Source: Pirellulimonas nuda (GTDB lineage: Bacteria > Planctomycetota > Planctomycetia > Pirellulales > Lacipirellulaceae). From it: DNA of 64,000 nucleotides. Shown one piece after another: positions 8,182-17,066 of the stretch; the first letter of the stretch is position 1, and the number at the start of each line of letters is the position of its first letter. The translations under genes were made by a program, and so were the position numbers. The notes under the pieces are model-generated. The model was not told where the DNA came from. It saw nothing but the letters and a program-made list of their open reading frames with translations, and searched no databases. Location: NCBI RefSeq assembly GCF_007750855.1, contig NZ_CP036291.1, positions 5,616,905-5,680,904 of the forward strand. Direction: 5' to 3'.

Positions 8182-11100
8182 CTACGGGGTGCTGATCCCC
8201 AGCTTCTCCTCTTCTTCTTCCTGGATGATGATCCGCGGCGTCACCATCATCATCAGGCTGTCGGTCTCGCGGCCGATGCCGACGTTGCGGAACAGCCGGT
8301 CGATGTAGGGGATCTTCGACAGCAGCGGCACTCCGAACTCGTTCCGGCCTTCGCTGAGCCGCTTGATGCCGCCCAGCAGCACGGTGCCGCCGTCTGGCAC
8401 GCTCACCGTGGTGGTCACCGAGATGAACTGGAACGTCGGCAGCTGCACCGTCGTGCCGGTGCGGGTGATGTTGCTGGCGTTGTCGCGCGAGTTGCTGTTG
8501 TTGTTGTCGTCGTCCGTGGTGCTCATGGACATGCTGGTGGTGGTGGAGCCCTCGAAGGTGAACTCCTGCACGTCGCCGATCTCACTGAAGAACGGCACCA
8601 CCGTCAGCCGCACGTACCGGCGGTCGTCCGACACCACCGCCTGGATGCTCATCAGCGTCCCTTCGCTCAGCACCACGATCACCGGCTGCTGGGCCGCGGC
8701 GAACTCACCGACCACCGGGATCACGCTGATCACGAAGGGGGTCTGCGAGGTGTCCGCCACGAAGGCCTGCTGGCCGTTGAACAGCGTCACCTTGGGGGCG
8801 TTGAGCACGTTGGTGCGTCGGTCGCCCTGGGCGGCGTTGATCAAGAAGTAGGCCTCGATGTCGCTGAGGATGGCGAATCCGAACGTGGCGCCGCCGGTCA
8901 CGGGGCCGCCGATCTGCGGTATCGCCGCGTCGAAGCTCCCCTGCCGGAACGGCATGTCGAGGTCCGCGGTGAACTCCGGCAGCCCGTCGCCCGCGTCCGT
9001 TCCGGCCGCGAGGCCGACCGACAGCCGGGGCGCCGGGGTCTCGTACGGGGAGTTGGTCGGGGGCGCCAGGTCGTTGAAGCCCACGATCCGGTCGTTGATG
9101 TTCATGTCGAAGTCGATGCCGATCCGCTCGAAGAAGTTGTCGTTCAGGCGGATGAACCGCACCTCGATCGTCACCTGCAGGTCCTGCAGCTTGCGGAGCT
9201 GCTCCAGCAGGTCGGCGATCTCTTCGTGCACGGCCTGCGTCTGGCTGATCACCAGGCTGAGGTTGGTGGGGAAGGGGCGGATCTCCGCCACGCCGCCGCC
9301 GTTCTCTTGCCAGGTGTCGCTGGCCACGGTGGAGATGATCAGGTCGATCAGCGAGTCGAAGTCGGCCAGCGCGGCGCCGCCCGCCCCGCCGCCGACGCCG
9401 CCGGCGCCGAAGGGGACCTGTCCGCCGCCGCCGAGTCCGCCCAGCCCGCCGTTGCCGCTAAGCGGCTGAGCGAGGGTCCCTTCGGGGGTCCGTCCCCCCT
9501 GCTTGTTGCCGCGGTCGTTGGCCAGCACCATGGCGCCGGGCGCGCCCAGGCCGTTGCCGTAGCCCAGCGACGAGTAGGCGTTGTTGAGCAGCCCCTGCAG
9601 GCCGAAGTTGTTGTTGGGAACGAAGTTGGGGATCGGGATCACCAGGTCGGCGACGTAGTAGACCTCGTTGTACACGTCTCCCTGCACCTTGCTCTCGCTG
9701 GTGATCTTGAGCACGTCGCTCTTGATCACATAGCCCAGGTGCAACGGTTCAAGGATCAGGTCGAGCGCGCTCTTGAGCGAGATCTCGCTGTTCAGGTTGA
9801 TGGTGACGGGCGTGTCGGAAGAGACGCTCTCGGTCTGCAGGCCCATCGGGTCGAGGTGGACGTTGATGCCCGCCATCTGCGAGAGGGCCTCGATCACTTC
9901 CGAGAGGGGCCGCTCGTCGTACCGCAGTTGAACCGGCGTCTGCAGCTTGCGCTGGATGTCGAGCTCCTTCTCGCTCATCCGCCCGCCGCGGTCGCTCAGA
10001 CCACGGCGCTTCTGCAGGTCTTTCCACCGCTCCGCATCGTAGACCATTTCGCTGCCGTCGGAGACATTCGAGATCGAGGCCCGGTCGACGGCGTTCAGCG
10101 CCTCCCAGTTCCCCTCGTCGCGGGCCAGACGCTGATCGCGGTTGATCATCGTGCGGCGGATGAAGCGGGACTGGTTGAGCACCTGCACCGCGATCGGCTC
10201 GTCGGGGCTCATCTCGTAGAGCCGACGGGCGATCACCTCGGCTTCTTCGTACCGGCGTTCATCGATCAGCGTGTTGAACTGGTCGACCATCTTGGCGGTC
10301 TCTTCCTGCACCTTGACCTTTACGGTCTGGGCGCGGTCGCGGTCCGCAAGCACCGCGGCGTTGCGTTCGTCGAGCTCGATCGTCGAGCGGTTGGCGACGA
10401 GGTACTGATCCATCTCTTCGATCGCGGCGTCTGCGCGACGGATGAGCTGCCCCTGCAGTTGCTCGGCGAGCTGGGCGTTGGCGATCTCGGCCCGCATCTC
10501 GGTGAGCATCTTCATCGCTTCGCGCGGCTCACCCTCGCGGATCCGCCGGGCCTCGATCATCCGTTTGCCCAGGTCGGTCGAGAGCTGACGGGCCAGCACC
10601 TGCTGCTGGTTGGACGCGGCGTCGATCATCGATCCGTCGCGTCCCTCGGGGGCGCCGAGCGATTGGGGGGTCGCCCCAAGCAGCGAGAGGTGGTCGCGCA
10701 GCCGCTGTTGGTCGGCCGGGTTCAGGTCGGCCTGTCGGCCGGAGGCTTGCTCGAATAGTTCTAGGGCGCGGGTGCGGTCGCCGGCCACCAGGGCCGCTTC
10801 GCCCTGAGTGAGCAGCTCGCCGGCCGCGGAGTTCGAACCGGCCGTGGCGCCCAGCGGCAGCGGTATCGCCTCGCCCCGCTGCGCCATACGCGGCTCACCA
10901 ACATAAGAAGCCGGCACGTTTCCGGTGGGGTCGTCGCCCGGGGCGTACAACGCCTGGGCGGCGCCCGGGGCGTGGGCGGCCACGCCGCCGGCGGTCGCCA
11001 CGGCGCCCGTGGCCTGCTGCTGGTAGCGGGCCTTCTGCACGTCCCAGGCCAGCGTCGACGGGCGGAGCTCGTCGGCGCCGAACGCCTCGTCCGGCAGGTT

Positions 11101-11640
11101 CAGTCGGGTCGCCTGCAGCGTGAGCCGCTCGGCCGTGTCGATGTCGTTCTCCTGCAACGCCGCACGGGCTTCGGCCAACCACTTGGCGGCCTGCTGCTTG
11201 GGGGGCAGGTTTGCGTCTGGGGCGCCGGCGCCGGTCGCCGTGCTGGGGTAGGCGCTGGGGGCCACCCCGGCCGTCAGCGGGCGTGCGTCGCCCGGCGTGG
11301 GTGGGGGGAGCGGGCGGGCGCCGGCCGGGGCGAAGGGGTTCGGCGCCGGCGAGGCGGCCTGCTGCTTCTCAAGATCGCGTCGGACCTTGGCGGGGGTGTC
11401 GCCGAAGTGCATCAGCGGGTAGCGGACGTTGCCCTGCTCGGCCCGTGAGAGCAGCACGTCGGCCTGACGCAGGTCGCCCTGCTCCATGGCTTTGCGGGCG
11501 TAGAGCATGAGCTGCTCGACCTCCGCCGCCGAGGGGGGCTTCTCGGCGCCGGCCTGACCCACCACGGCTGCCGCCGGGAGGCCCGTCATGCAAAGCGCCA
11601 ACGCTAATACCGCCAACTTCCGATTGATGATCGCGTTCAA
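8182..11640 (-). CDS. Large secretin-like outer-membrane protein (type II/III secretion secretin domain)
   Basis: An 1152-residue protein with a signal peptide (LAVLALALCMTGLPAAAVVGQA). The N-terminal third contains TPR-like helical repeats (near residues 35-70, 150-205, 270-320) and proline/alanine-rich linkers. An STN/N0-like beta domain lies at about 565-640 (QLRYDERPLSEVIEALSQ onward). A glycine-rich linker follows (about 720-760), then the secretin core to the C-terminus, with the signatures GGTVLLGGIKR and VPLLSKIPYIDRLFRN near 1095-1125. The C-terminal end is acidic. Secretins form multimeric outer-membrane gates; the usual length is 500-800 residues. No other secretion or pilus gene (GspE, F, G) is nearby. 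Such solitary giant secretins are known in Planctomycetes, but their cargo is not established. Confidence 0.85.
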   Translation of the reverse strand: MNAIINRKLAVLALALCMTGLPAAAVVGQAGAEKPPSAAEVEQLMLYARKAMEQGDLRQADVLLSRAEQGNVRYPLMHFGDTPAKVRRDLEKQQAASPAPNPFAPAGARPLPPPTPGDARPLTAGVAPSAYPSTATGAGAPDANLPPKQQAAKWLAEARAALQENDIDTAERLTLQATRLNLPDEAFGADELRPSTLAWDVQKARYQQQATGAVATAGGVAAHAPGAAQALYAPGDDPTGNVPASYVGEPRMAQRGEAIPLPLGATAGSNSAAGELLTQGEAALVAGDRTRALELFEQASGRQADLNPADQQRLRDHLSLLGATPQSLGAPEGRDGSMIDAASNQQQVLARQLSTDLGKRMIEARRIREGEPREAMKMLTEMRAEIANAQLAEQLQGQLIRRADAAIEEMDQYLVANRSTIELDERNAAVLADRDRAQTVKVKVQEETAKMVDQFNTLIDERRYEEAEVIARRLYEMSPDEPIAVQVLNQSRFIRRTMINRDQRLARDEGNWEALNAVDRASISNVSDGSEMVYDAERWKDLQKRRGLSDRGGRMSEKELDIQRKLQTPVQLRYDERPLSEVIEALSQMAGINVHLDPMGLQTESVSSDTPVTINLNSEISLKSALDLILEPLHLGYVIKSDVLKITSESKVQGDVYNEVYYVADLVIPIPNFVPNNNFGLQGLLNNAYSSLGYGNGLGAPGAMVLANDRGNKQGGRTPEGTLAQPLSGNGGLGGLGGGGQVPFGAGGVGGGAGGAALADFDSLIDLIISTVASDTWQENGGGVAEIRPFPTNLSLVISQTQAVHEEIADLLEQLRKLQDLQVTIEVRFIRLNDNFFERIGIDFDMNINDRIVGFNDLAPPTNSPYETPAPRLSVGLAAGTDAGDGLPEFTADLDMPFRQGSFDAAIPQIGGPVTGGATFGFAILSDIEAYFLINAAQGDRRTNVLNAPKVTLFNGQQAFVADTSQTPFVISVIPVVGEFAAAQQPVIVVLSEGTLMSIQAVVSDDRRYVRLTVVPFFSEIGDVQEFTFEGSTTTSMSMSTTDDDNNNSNSRDNASNITRTGTTVQLPTFQFISVTTTVSVPDGGTVLLGGIKRLSEGRNEFGVPLLSKIPYIDRLFRNVGIGRETDSLMMMVTPRIIIQEEEEEKLGISTP

Positions 11641-11816
11641 CTCAACTCTCCTTGTTGCGTTGGTTCGCCCACTGCCTGACGCGATTTGTCAGCGCATCGG
11701 GGGCGCGCCTCACGGCATACGCATCCTTGCGCGCCGCACTGCTCCGAGTCGTGGCGGACTTTTAGGGAGCAACCCAGCAGGGGTCAATAGAGAAAGTTGA
11801 AGTTAGACCGTGGTCC

Positions 11817-11917
11817 GTTGCCAGTTGCCAGTTGCCAGTTGTCCGTGGCTAAAGGCCTCCCAGCATCGCCTGCGCGTCCCACTGACTACTGGCAACTGGC
11901 AACTGGCAACTGGCAAC
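11817..11917. repeat. 25-bp perfect inverted repeat made of 7-bp units
   Basis: The left arm (11817-11841) is GTTG followed by three CCAGTTG units; the right arm (11893-11917) is its exact reverse complement, with one further CTGG unit outside the palindrome. The loop is 51 nt. The right arm touches the stop codon (TAG at 11917-11919) of the redoxin gene. There is no T-tract. A transcript of the redoxin gene would end in a 25-bp hairpin, which could stabilise the 3' end or terminate transcription. Confidence 0.8.
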
Positions 11918-12495
11918 TATCCAAAATACTCCGGGGCGTTGCCCGGTTTCCACTTGATGTTGCAGCCCAGGCTGGCGTGCTGGTCCTCGGGCGCGGGCTG
12001 ACCCGATAGCACTGCATCGATCGCCTGCCGCAGGTCGCTGCCGGTGGGGGCGTTGCCGCTGTCGGGGCGGGTGCTGTCGAACTGCCCGCGGTACACCAGC
12101 TTGCGTTCGGCGTTGAACAAGAAGAAGTCGGGCGTGCAGGCGGCCCGGTAGGCTTTGGCGACCTCTTGGGTCTCGTCGTATAGGTACGGGAACACGTACC
12201 CGCGGGTCTCCACCTCTTCCACCATCTTGGCGGGGGAGTCGTCTGGGTGGTTGTCCACGTCGTTGGAGTTGATCCCCACCATCGCCAGCCCCGAGTCCTG
12301 GTAGTCGCGGGCGAGCTGCGCCAGCGCGTCCGCCAGGTGGATCACGAACGGGCAGTGGTTGCACATAAACACCACCAACAGGGCCGGCTCGCCGGCGAAG
12401 TCGTCGCGGCGCACCGTTGCTCCCCCGGCGCTGGGCAGGGCGAAATCGGGCGCGACGGTGCCGAGCGGCAGCATGGTGCTGGGCGTGCGGGCCAT
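11917..12495 (-). CDS. Thioredoxin-fold redoxin (AhpC/TSA family)
   Basis: A 192-residue protein with the AhpC/TSA-type thioredoxin fold. The active site is CNHC at residues 45-48 in VVFMCNHCPFV, a CxxC in the position of the thioredoxin CGPC motif. Later segments (GLAMVGINSND, FPYLYDETQEVAKAY, and the cis-proline loop ACTPDFFLF) match the planctomycete group annotated as thioredoxin family protein. No signal peptide is seen, so it is probably cytoplasmic. GGAG lies about 8 nt before the ATG. It is transcribed divergently from thioredoxin, with a 229-bp spacer. The physiological substrate is unknown; a peroxide or disulfide reductase role is inferred from the fold. Confidence 0.85.
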   Translation of the reverse strand: MARTPSTMLPLGTVAPDFALPSAGGATVRRDDFAGEPALLVVFMCNHCPFVIHLADALAQLARDYQDSGLAMVGINSNDVDNHPDDSPAKMVEEVETRGYVFPYLYDETQEVAKAYRAACTPDFFLFNAERKLVYRGQFDSTRPDSGNAPTGSDLRQAIDAVLSGQPAPEDQHASLGCNIKWKPGNAPEYFG

Positions 12496-12629
12496 GAGAT
12501 AACTCCTTCCATATCAGGGATAGCGGACGGGCTATCAGGGACTCGATACGTACGATTTTGTCTTGGACTCTCCATTATCCCACCATCGCCCGCCGCAACA
12601 ATGGGCCCCGCTCCGCCGATTGCCTTATG

Positions 12630-12657
12630 TTGACAGTAAGATGGGGGGGCCTAAAAT
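12630..12657 (+). promoter_or_regulatory. Sigma-70-type promoter for trxA
   Basis: TTGACA (12630-12635) is a perfect -35 hexamer and TAAAAT (12652-12657) a 5/6 -10 hexamer, spaced by 16 bp. The spacer contains a run of seven G. The predicted start of transcription is near 12664, about 60 nt before the trxA ATG. Confidence 0.68.
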
Positions 12658-12724
12658 CGTCGTATAAACAACGAATCCCGCCCCGCGGCCCGCCGCCGGG
12701 GCATTTTTATCTGGAGACAAGACC

Positions 12725-13048
12725 ATGGGCGTTCAAGAACTCGACGACACCAACTTCGATGCCGAAGTGCTGAAATCCGACGAGCCGGTGCTGGTCGACT
12801 TCTGGGCGCCCTGGTGCGGACCCTGCCGCCAGATCGCCCCGCTGATCGAGCAGCTCGCCGGCGAGAACACCGGCGCCAAGGTGGTGAAGGTGAACGTAGA
12901 CAACGCCCGCGTGGCGGAAAACTACGGCGTCAGCAGCATCCCCACCCTGATGGTGTTCAAGGGGGGCGAGGTGGTCGACCGCTTCGTCGGCATGCAGTCG
13001 AAGGCCCGCCTGCAACAGGCGCTGGACGACGCGAAGGCTAGCGTTTAG
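12725..13048 (+). CDS. trxA: Thioredoxin
   Basis: A 107-residue classical thioredoxin. The active site WAPWCGPCRQIAP is at residues 27-39 with the redox pair C31/C34. The buried aspartate (VDFW, D25) and the cis-proline loop SIPTLMVFKGGE are in place. It reduces cytoplasmic disulfides, including ribonucleotide reductase and peroxiredoxins, using thioredoxin reductase, which is not encoded here. A sigma-70-type promoter lies upstream, GGAGA about 9 nt before the ATG, and a perfect intrinsic terminator follows, so it is a monocistronic unit. Confidence 0.96.
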   Translation: MGVQELDDTNFDAEVLKSDEPVLVDFWAPWCGPCRQIAPLIEQLAGENTGAKVVKVNVDNARVAENYGVSSIPTLMVFKGGEVVDRFVGMQSKARLQQALDDAKASV

Positions 13049-13076
13049 CTGTTAGGCGTTAGGACGAAAGAGCATC

Positions 13077-13114
13077 GCGGGCGTGGGTCCTTGGGACCCA
13101 CGCCCGCTTTTTTT
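13077..13114 (+). terminator. Intrinsic terminator of trxA
   Basis: GCGGGCGTGGGTCC (13077-13090) pairs perfectly with 13094-13107 around a TTG loop and is followed by seven T. It is one of the strongest terminators in the window. Confidence 0.92.
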
Positions 13115-13315
13115 GCGCGCCGTGCTAGCCCCCGCCGCGCACGCACTTCCCTAACGACCAGCGCCTAAAACCTTAAACCTATTCCCCATCAACCGCCGAA
13201 ACGAACTCTGGCGGGCTGTAGCGGTTGGAACGATTGTGCGGGCGCACGCACTGGGGTTCGATCGCCCGCCGCTGGCGCCCAGACGGAACCCTGAATACAG
13301 AAACGAGGCTCGGCT

Positions 13316-14770
13316 ATGGCGACGCACCCAGCACGGACCGAGCAGGCACGCATCGACGGCCCCCACGGCCCCGTCCGCCCACCCGCCGAACGCGCCCAGG
13401 CCGAACGCCGTCCGGCGCGCGTCGCGGCGTCCGGCTCGGCCGCGTTGCAGCCGGAGCAGGTCGACCCCGCCACGCTGCAGGCCAGCGAGCTGGTTGCGCG
13501 GCTGGCCGCGCAGCAAGAAGAGCTCGACCGCCGCGTCGCGCTGATCGAGTCGCAGGAGGCCGAGGTAGAGTCGAAGCTCCGCAACGCTCGGCTGTGGCTG
13601 GACGGTCAGCGGCAAGAGCTGGACGCACGCGAGGCCCAGCTCGAGCAGCGCGAGAAGTCGGTCGCTGCGCCTACGCCCGAGGGCGACTCGGCCGAGATCA
13701 AGAAGCGCGCCGCGGAGCTCGACGCCCGGCAGGCAGAGCTGTACCAGAAGCTAGAAAAGCTGGCCCACGACCGCTCGCGTTGCGACGCAGAGCTGCGCAG
13801 CATCGCCGACCGCGAAGAGCGTCTGGCGGCCCTCACCGAAGCAGCCGCCGAAGAACGCCGACGGATCGAGGCGAGCGAGAGCGACCTGTCGCTGCTGCGT
13901 GCCGAGCTGGCGGCCGCCAAGGAAGAGAACGACCGCGACGCAGACGACCTGGCGCGCCGCGAGGCGCAGCTTGCAGTGCGTCGGCAAGAGGTCAGCACGG
14001 CGCTCAAGCGGTTCGAATCGCTCGGCAAGGCAGAGCAAGAGATCGCCAAGCTCCGCGAGGCGGCCGCGCAGTTTTCTGCCAGGGCCCGCTACCTGGAAGA
14101 CGCCGAGGGGCTGCTGGAGAAAGACGGCGCCGCGGTGGCCGAAGAGCGGCGCGAGCTCCACGAGCAGCGGATGCGCCTGCAAGAGCAGGCAGAACGCGAA
14201 CGCCGCGAGCTGGCGGCCGAGCAGGCCGCGCAGCAGACCGACGCGCGGCGGACCAGCGAGCGGCTGGCAGCCCGCGAGGCCGAACTGGACCAACGCCAGT
14301 CGGCCCTGGAGCAGGTGCACGCAGAGCTCTCCCGCAGCCAACGCGAGGTGCTGGAGATGCGGCTCGCGACGGAGGAGACCTGGTCGCAACTGACCGGCGC
14401 CCTCGCCCCGGCGAGCCTGGCGCGGTCGATCGCTCAGGTCCGCGCCCGGCTTGCAGACCACTACCAGCACGTGACCGCGGAGCTGGCCGAACGCCGCCGC
14501 GACCTCGACGAGGTGAGCCGGTCGCTGGAAGCCCGCGCCGAGGGGCTCGAGACGCGGCGGGCCGACATCTCGTCGTGGGCCAAGCGGAACGAAGAAGACC
14601 TGGAGCGTCGGGCGGCCCAACTGGTGGCCCGCGAACGGGAGCTGGACCGCCAGCAGCAGCACTACGAGAAGCTGGAGCAGAAGTGGAGCGCCGAGCGAGG
14701 CGAGTACCGGGCCCAGATCCGCCGCCTGCTGGCCGAGCTGCGGCAAGAAACCATGAGGGCGGCTGCTTGA
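13316..14770 (+). CDS. Long coiled-coil protein, function unknown
   Basis: A 484-residue protein that is almost entirely alpha-helical coiled coil from about residue 55 to 478, rich in E, R, A, Q and L with heptad spacing (for example LVARLAAQQEELDRRVAL). A short interruption at about 355-390 (TWSQLTGALAPASLARS) probably breaks the rod. The first 50 residues are disordered and proline/arginine-rich. There is no signal peptide or membrane segment. I do not recognise a named family; it resembles structural or scaffold proteins of the SMC/myosin-like type, but no ATPase head exists. A second long frame on the same strand (13225-14835) is judged a shadow because its product is low-complexity R/G/A. 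GAGG lies 9 nt before the ATG. Confidence 0.75.
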   Translation: MATHPARTEQARIDGPHGPVRPPAERAQAERRPARVAASGSAALQPEQVDPATLQASELVARLAAQQEELDRRVALIESQEAEVESKLRNARLWLDGQRQELDAREAQLEQREKSVAAPTPEGDSAEIKKRAAELDARQAELYQKLEKLAHDRSRCDAELRSIADREERLAALTEAAAEERRRIEASESDLSLLRAELAAAKEENDRDADDLARREAQLAVRRQEVSTALKRFESLGKAEQEIAKLREAAAQFSARARYLEDAEGLLEKDGAAVAEERRELHEQRMRLQEQAERERRELAAEQAAQQTDARRTSERLAAREAELDQRQSALEQVHAELSRSQREVLEMRLATEETWSQLTGALAPASLARSIAQVRARLADHYQHVTAELAERRRDLDEVSRSLEARAEGLETRRADISSWAKRNEEDLERRAAQLVARERELDRQQQHYEKLEQKWSAERGEYRAQIRRLLAELRQETMRAAA

Positions 14771-14832
14771 ACCCAGAACCCGGTTCACCGGTCCCTAGAA
14801 GGCAGGAACCCCGCCTCAACCACCCCACCCAA

Positions 14833-14914
14833 TAGCCGGCGGGCGCCGCCCCGTCGGCGCAGCGGGGTGGACGCTATTTTCCCGCTCCACCGACGGGGCG
14901 GCGCCCGTCGGCTA
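14833..14914. repeat. Long GC-rich palindrome, TAGCCGACGGGC family
   Basis: The left arm 14833-14857 and right arm 14890-14914 are inverted copies of a 25-bp sequence with one mismatch; each arm can also fold on itself. The same unit occurs once at 6077-6103. It lies about 60 bp after the coiled-coil gene and may work as its terminator, but the absence of a T-tract and its recurrence suggest a dispersed repeat. Confidence 0.7.
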
Positions 14915-15012
14915 CCCCCTCTCGGACGGGAGCGCCGACACCCCTCGCCGCTCGCGGTTCGATTGGGTAAATTGTCACGACCACGCTTGCGTGCTTCGGC
15001 CTTGCGTGTTTC

Positions 15013-15086
15013 GGCGGAGTAGCTCAGTCGGTTAGAGCAGCGGAATCATAATCCGCGTGTCGGGGGTTCGAATCCCTCCTCCGCTA
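15013..15086 (+). tRNA. tRNA-Met (anticodon CAU)
   Basis: A complete cloverleaf: acceptor GGCGGAG / CTCCGCT, D stem GCTC/GAGC, anticodon stem GCGGA/TCCGC with loop ATCATAA, and T arm GGGGG-TTCGAAT-CCCTC. The anticodon CAT is at 15047-15049. The acceptor begins with a G-U pair (position 1-72) and the 3' CCA is not encoded. The first pair rules out an initiator type (which has a C1/A72 mismatch), leaving elongator Met or the lysidine-modified Ile2 tRNA, which share this anticodon; elongator Met is more likely by overall shape. Confidence 0.92.
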
Positions 15087-15275
15087 TTTACTGATCGCGC
15101 GAATTCGGGGTCGCGTGCCGACCCGCGTGCGCGACTCGTTCGAGGAGCTCAGCAGCCCGCGATGCGTGCTTCTGCCCTGGCGACGCTCGTCGCCCCGTTG
15201 CCGCCGTGCGGCACGCTCCTCGCCATCGAAAGCCCAGCGGCTGGCGGCGCCGGGCTCTAACCGTGCTTGCGACCT

Positions 15276-16001
15276 ATGCCCGCTGAACCCGCCACGCGTT
15301 TAACGCCCCCGTCCCCGATGGCGTTGTTATTGCGGCGGTGGCGCTACCTGCTGCTGCTTGTCGCGCTGTTCGCATTGCTGGTGGTGCAACCCATCGCGTC
15401 GTCGCTGGGCGTCATGCAATCGCTGTTCGACGGGCTGTTGGTGTTGGTCATGGCGGCGCTGGCCCAAGACCGCGTCTGGCGGGTGGTTGCGTGCCTCGCG
15501 TGCGTGCTTGCCGCCGCGTTGCTGCTCGGCGGGCGCTGGGTCGCCCCCTCCGCGGAGTTCGCCAGCCAGGCGTCGGGGCACGCGATCGGAGCGATCTTCT
15601 TCGTGGCGGTTGCGGTGAAGATTGTGCAATCGATCTTCGCGTCGCGGGAGGTCTCGGTCGACAGCATCTTCGGCGCCATCTGCGGGTTCTTGCTGCTGGG
15701 CGTGGCGTTCGCCCTTACGTACGCGATGATCTACGAGGCAGACCCCGCGTCGTTCCGCACGGGCGAGTTCTCTCGGGAGCAGATGCAACAGCCGCAGTTC
15801 TGCCGCAACGTGTTCGTCTACTACAGTTTTGTGACGCTCACCACGGTCGGCTACGGCGACCTGGCGCCCATCTCGCTCCCGGCCCGCACCCTTTCCTGGG
15901 TCGAGGCAGTGACGGGGCAGCTCTACCTGGCGGTGCTGATCGCGGGGCTCATTAGCGCGTTGTTCGCCGGCGCCTCTGCCCGCGACCACCGCGGCGGCTA
16001 G
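15276..16001 (+). CDS. Potassium channel family membrane protein
   Basis: A 241-residue membrane protein with a K+ channel pore. Hydrophobic segments near residues 15-35, 40-58, 65-82, 95-115 and 130-150 precede the pore helix and the selectivity filter TTVGYGDL at about 188-195, then a last transmembrane helix (LYLAVLIAGLISALFAG). No clear arginine ladder is visible, so it is not an obvious voltage sensor type, and no cytoplasmic RCK domain follows. A loop of about 35 residues (EADPASFRTGEF onward) before the pore is a typical turret. The start is uncertain: ATG 15276 is used, ATG 15318 is possible. It is next to a second, unrelated K+ channel gene 115 bp downstream. Confidence 0.85.
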   Translation: MPAEPATRLTPPSPMALLLRRWRYLLLLVALFALLVVQPIASSLGVMQSLFDGLLVLVMAALAQDRVWRVVACLACVLAAALLLGGRWVAPSAEFASQASGHAIGAIFFVAVAVKIVQSIFASREVSVDSIFGAICGFLLLGVAFALTYAMIYEADPASFRTGEFSREQMQQPQFCRNVFVYYSFVTLTTVGYGDLAPISLPARTLSWVEAVTGQLYLAVLIAGLISALFAGASARDHRGG

Positions 16002-16116
16002 CGCTCGGGGGCAGGCCTGCGGCCCCTTCCGCGATCGGCATCGCCCCGCATCGCTGGACGACTACACTGGGTGGTGAGACCCGTTCCGCACGCCCGTACC
16101 TACCCCGCCCGCTGGC

Positions 16117-17016
<900 letters not shown>

Positions 17017-17066
17017 TATGGATTCGTAGCCGGCGCCGCGATGCCCCTATCGGCCGCCGCGTCTGC

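Noticed and set aside
13225..14835. Long alternative frame (536 codons) overlapping the coiled-coil gene
   Set aside because: The product is almost only R, G, A, P and lacks heptads or domains; the +1-shifted frame with heptad coiled coil and a ribosome binding site is preferred.
15013..15086. tRNA-Met as an integration site of a genomic island
   Set aside because: No integrase, no direct repeat of the tRNA 3' end was seen nearby, and downstream genes are ordinary.
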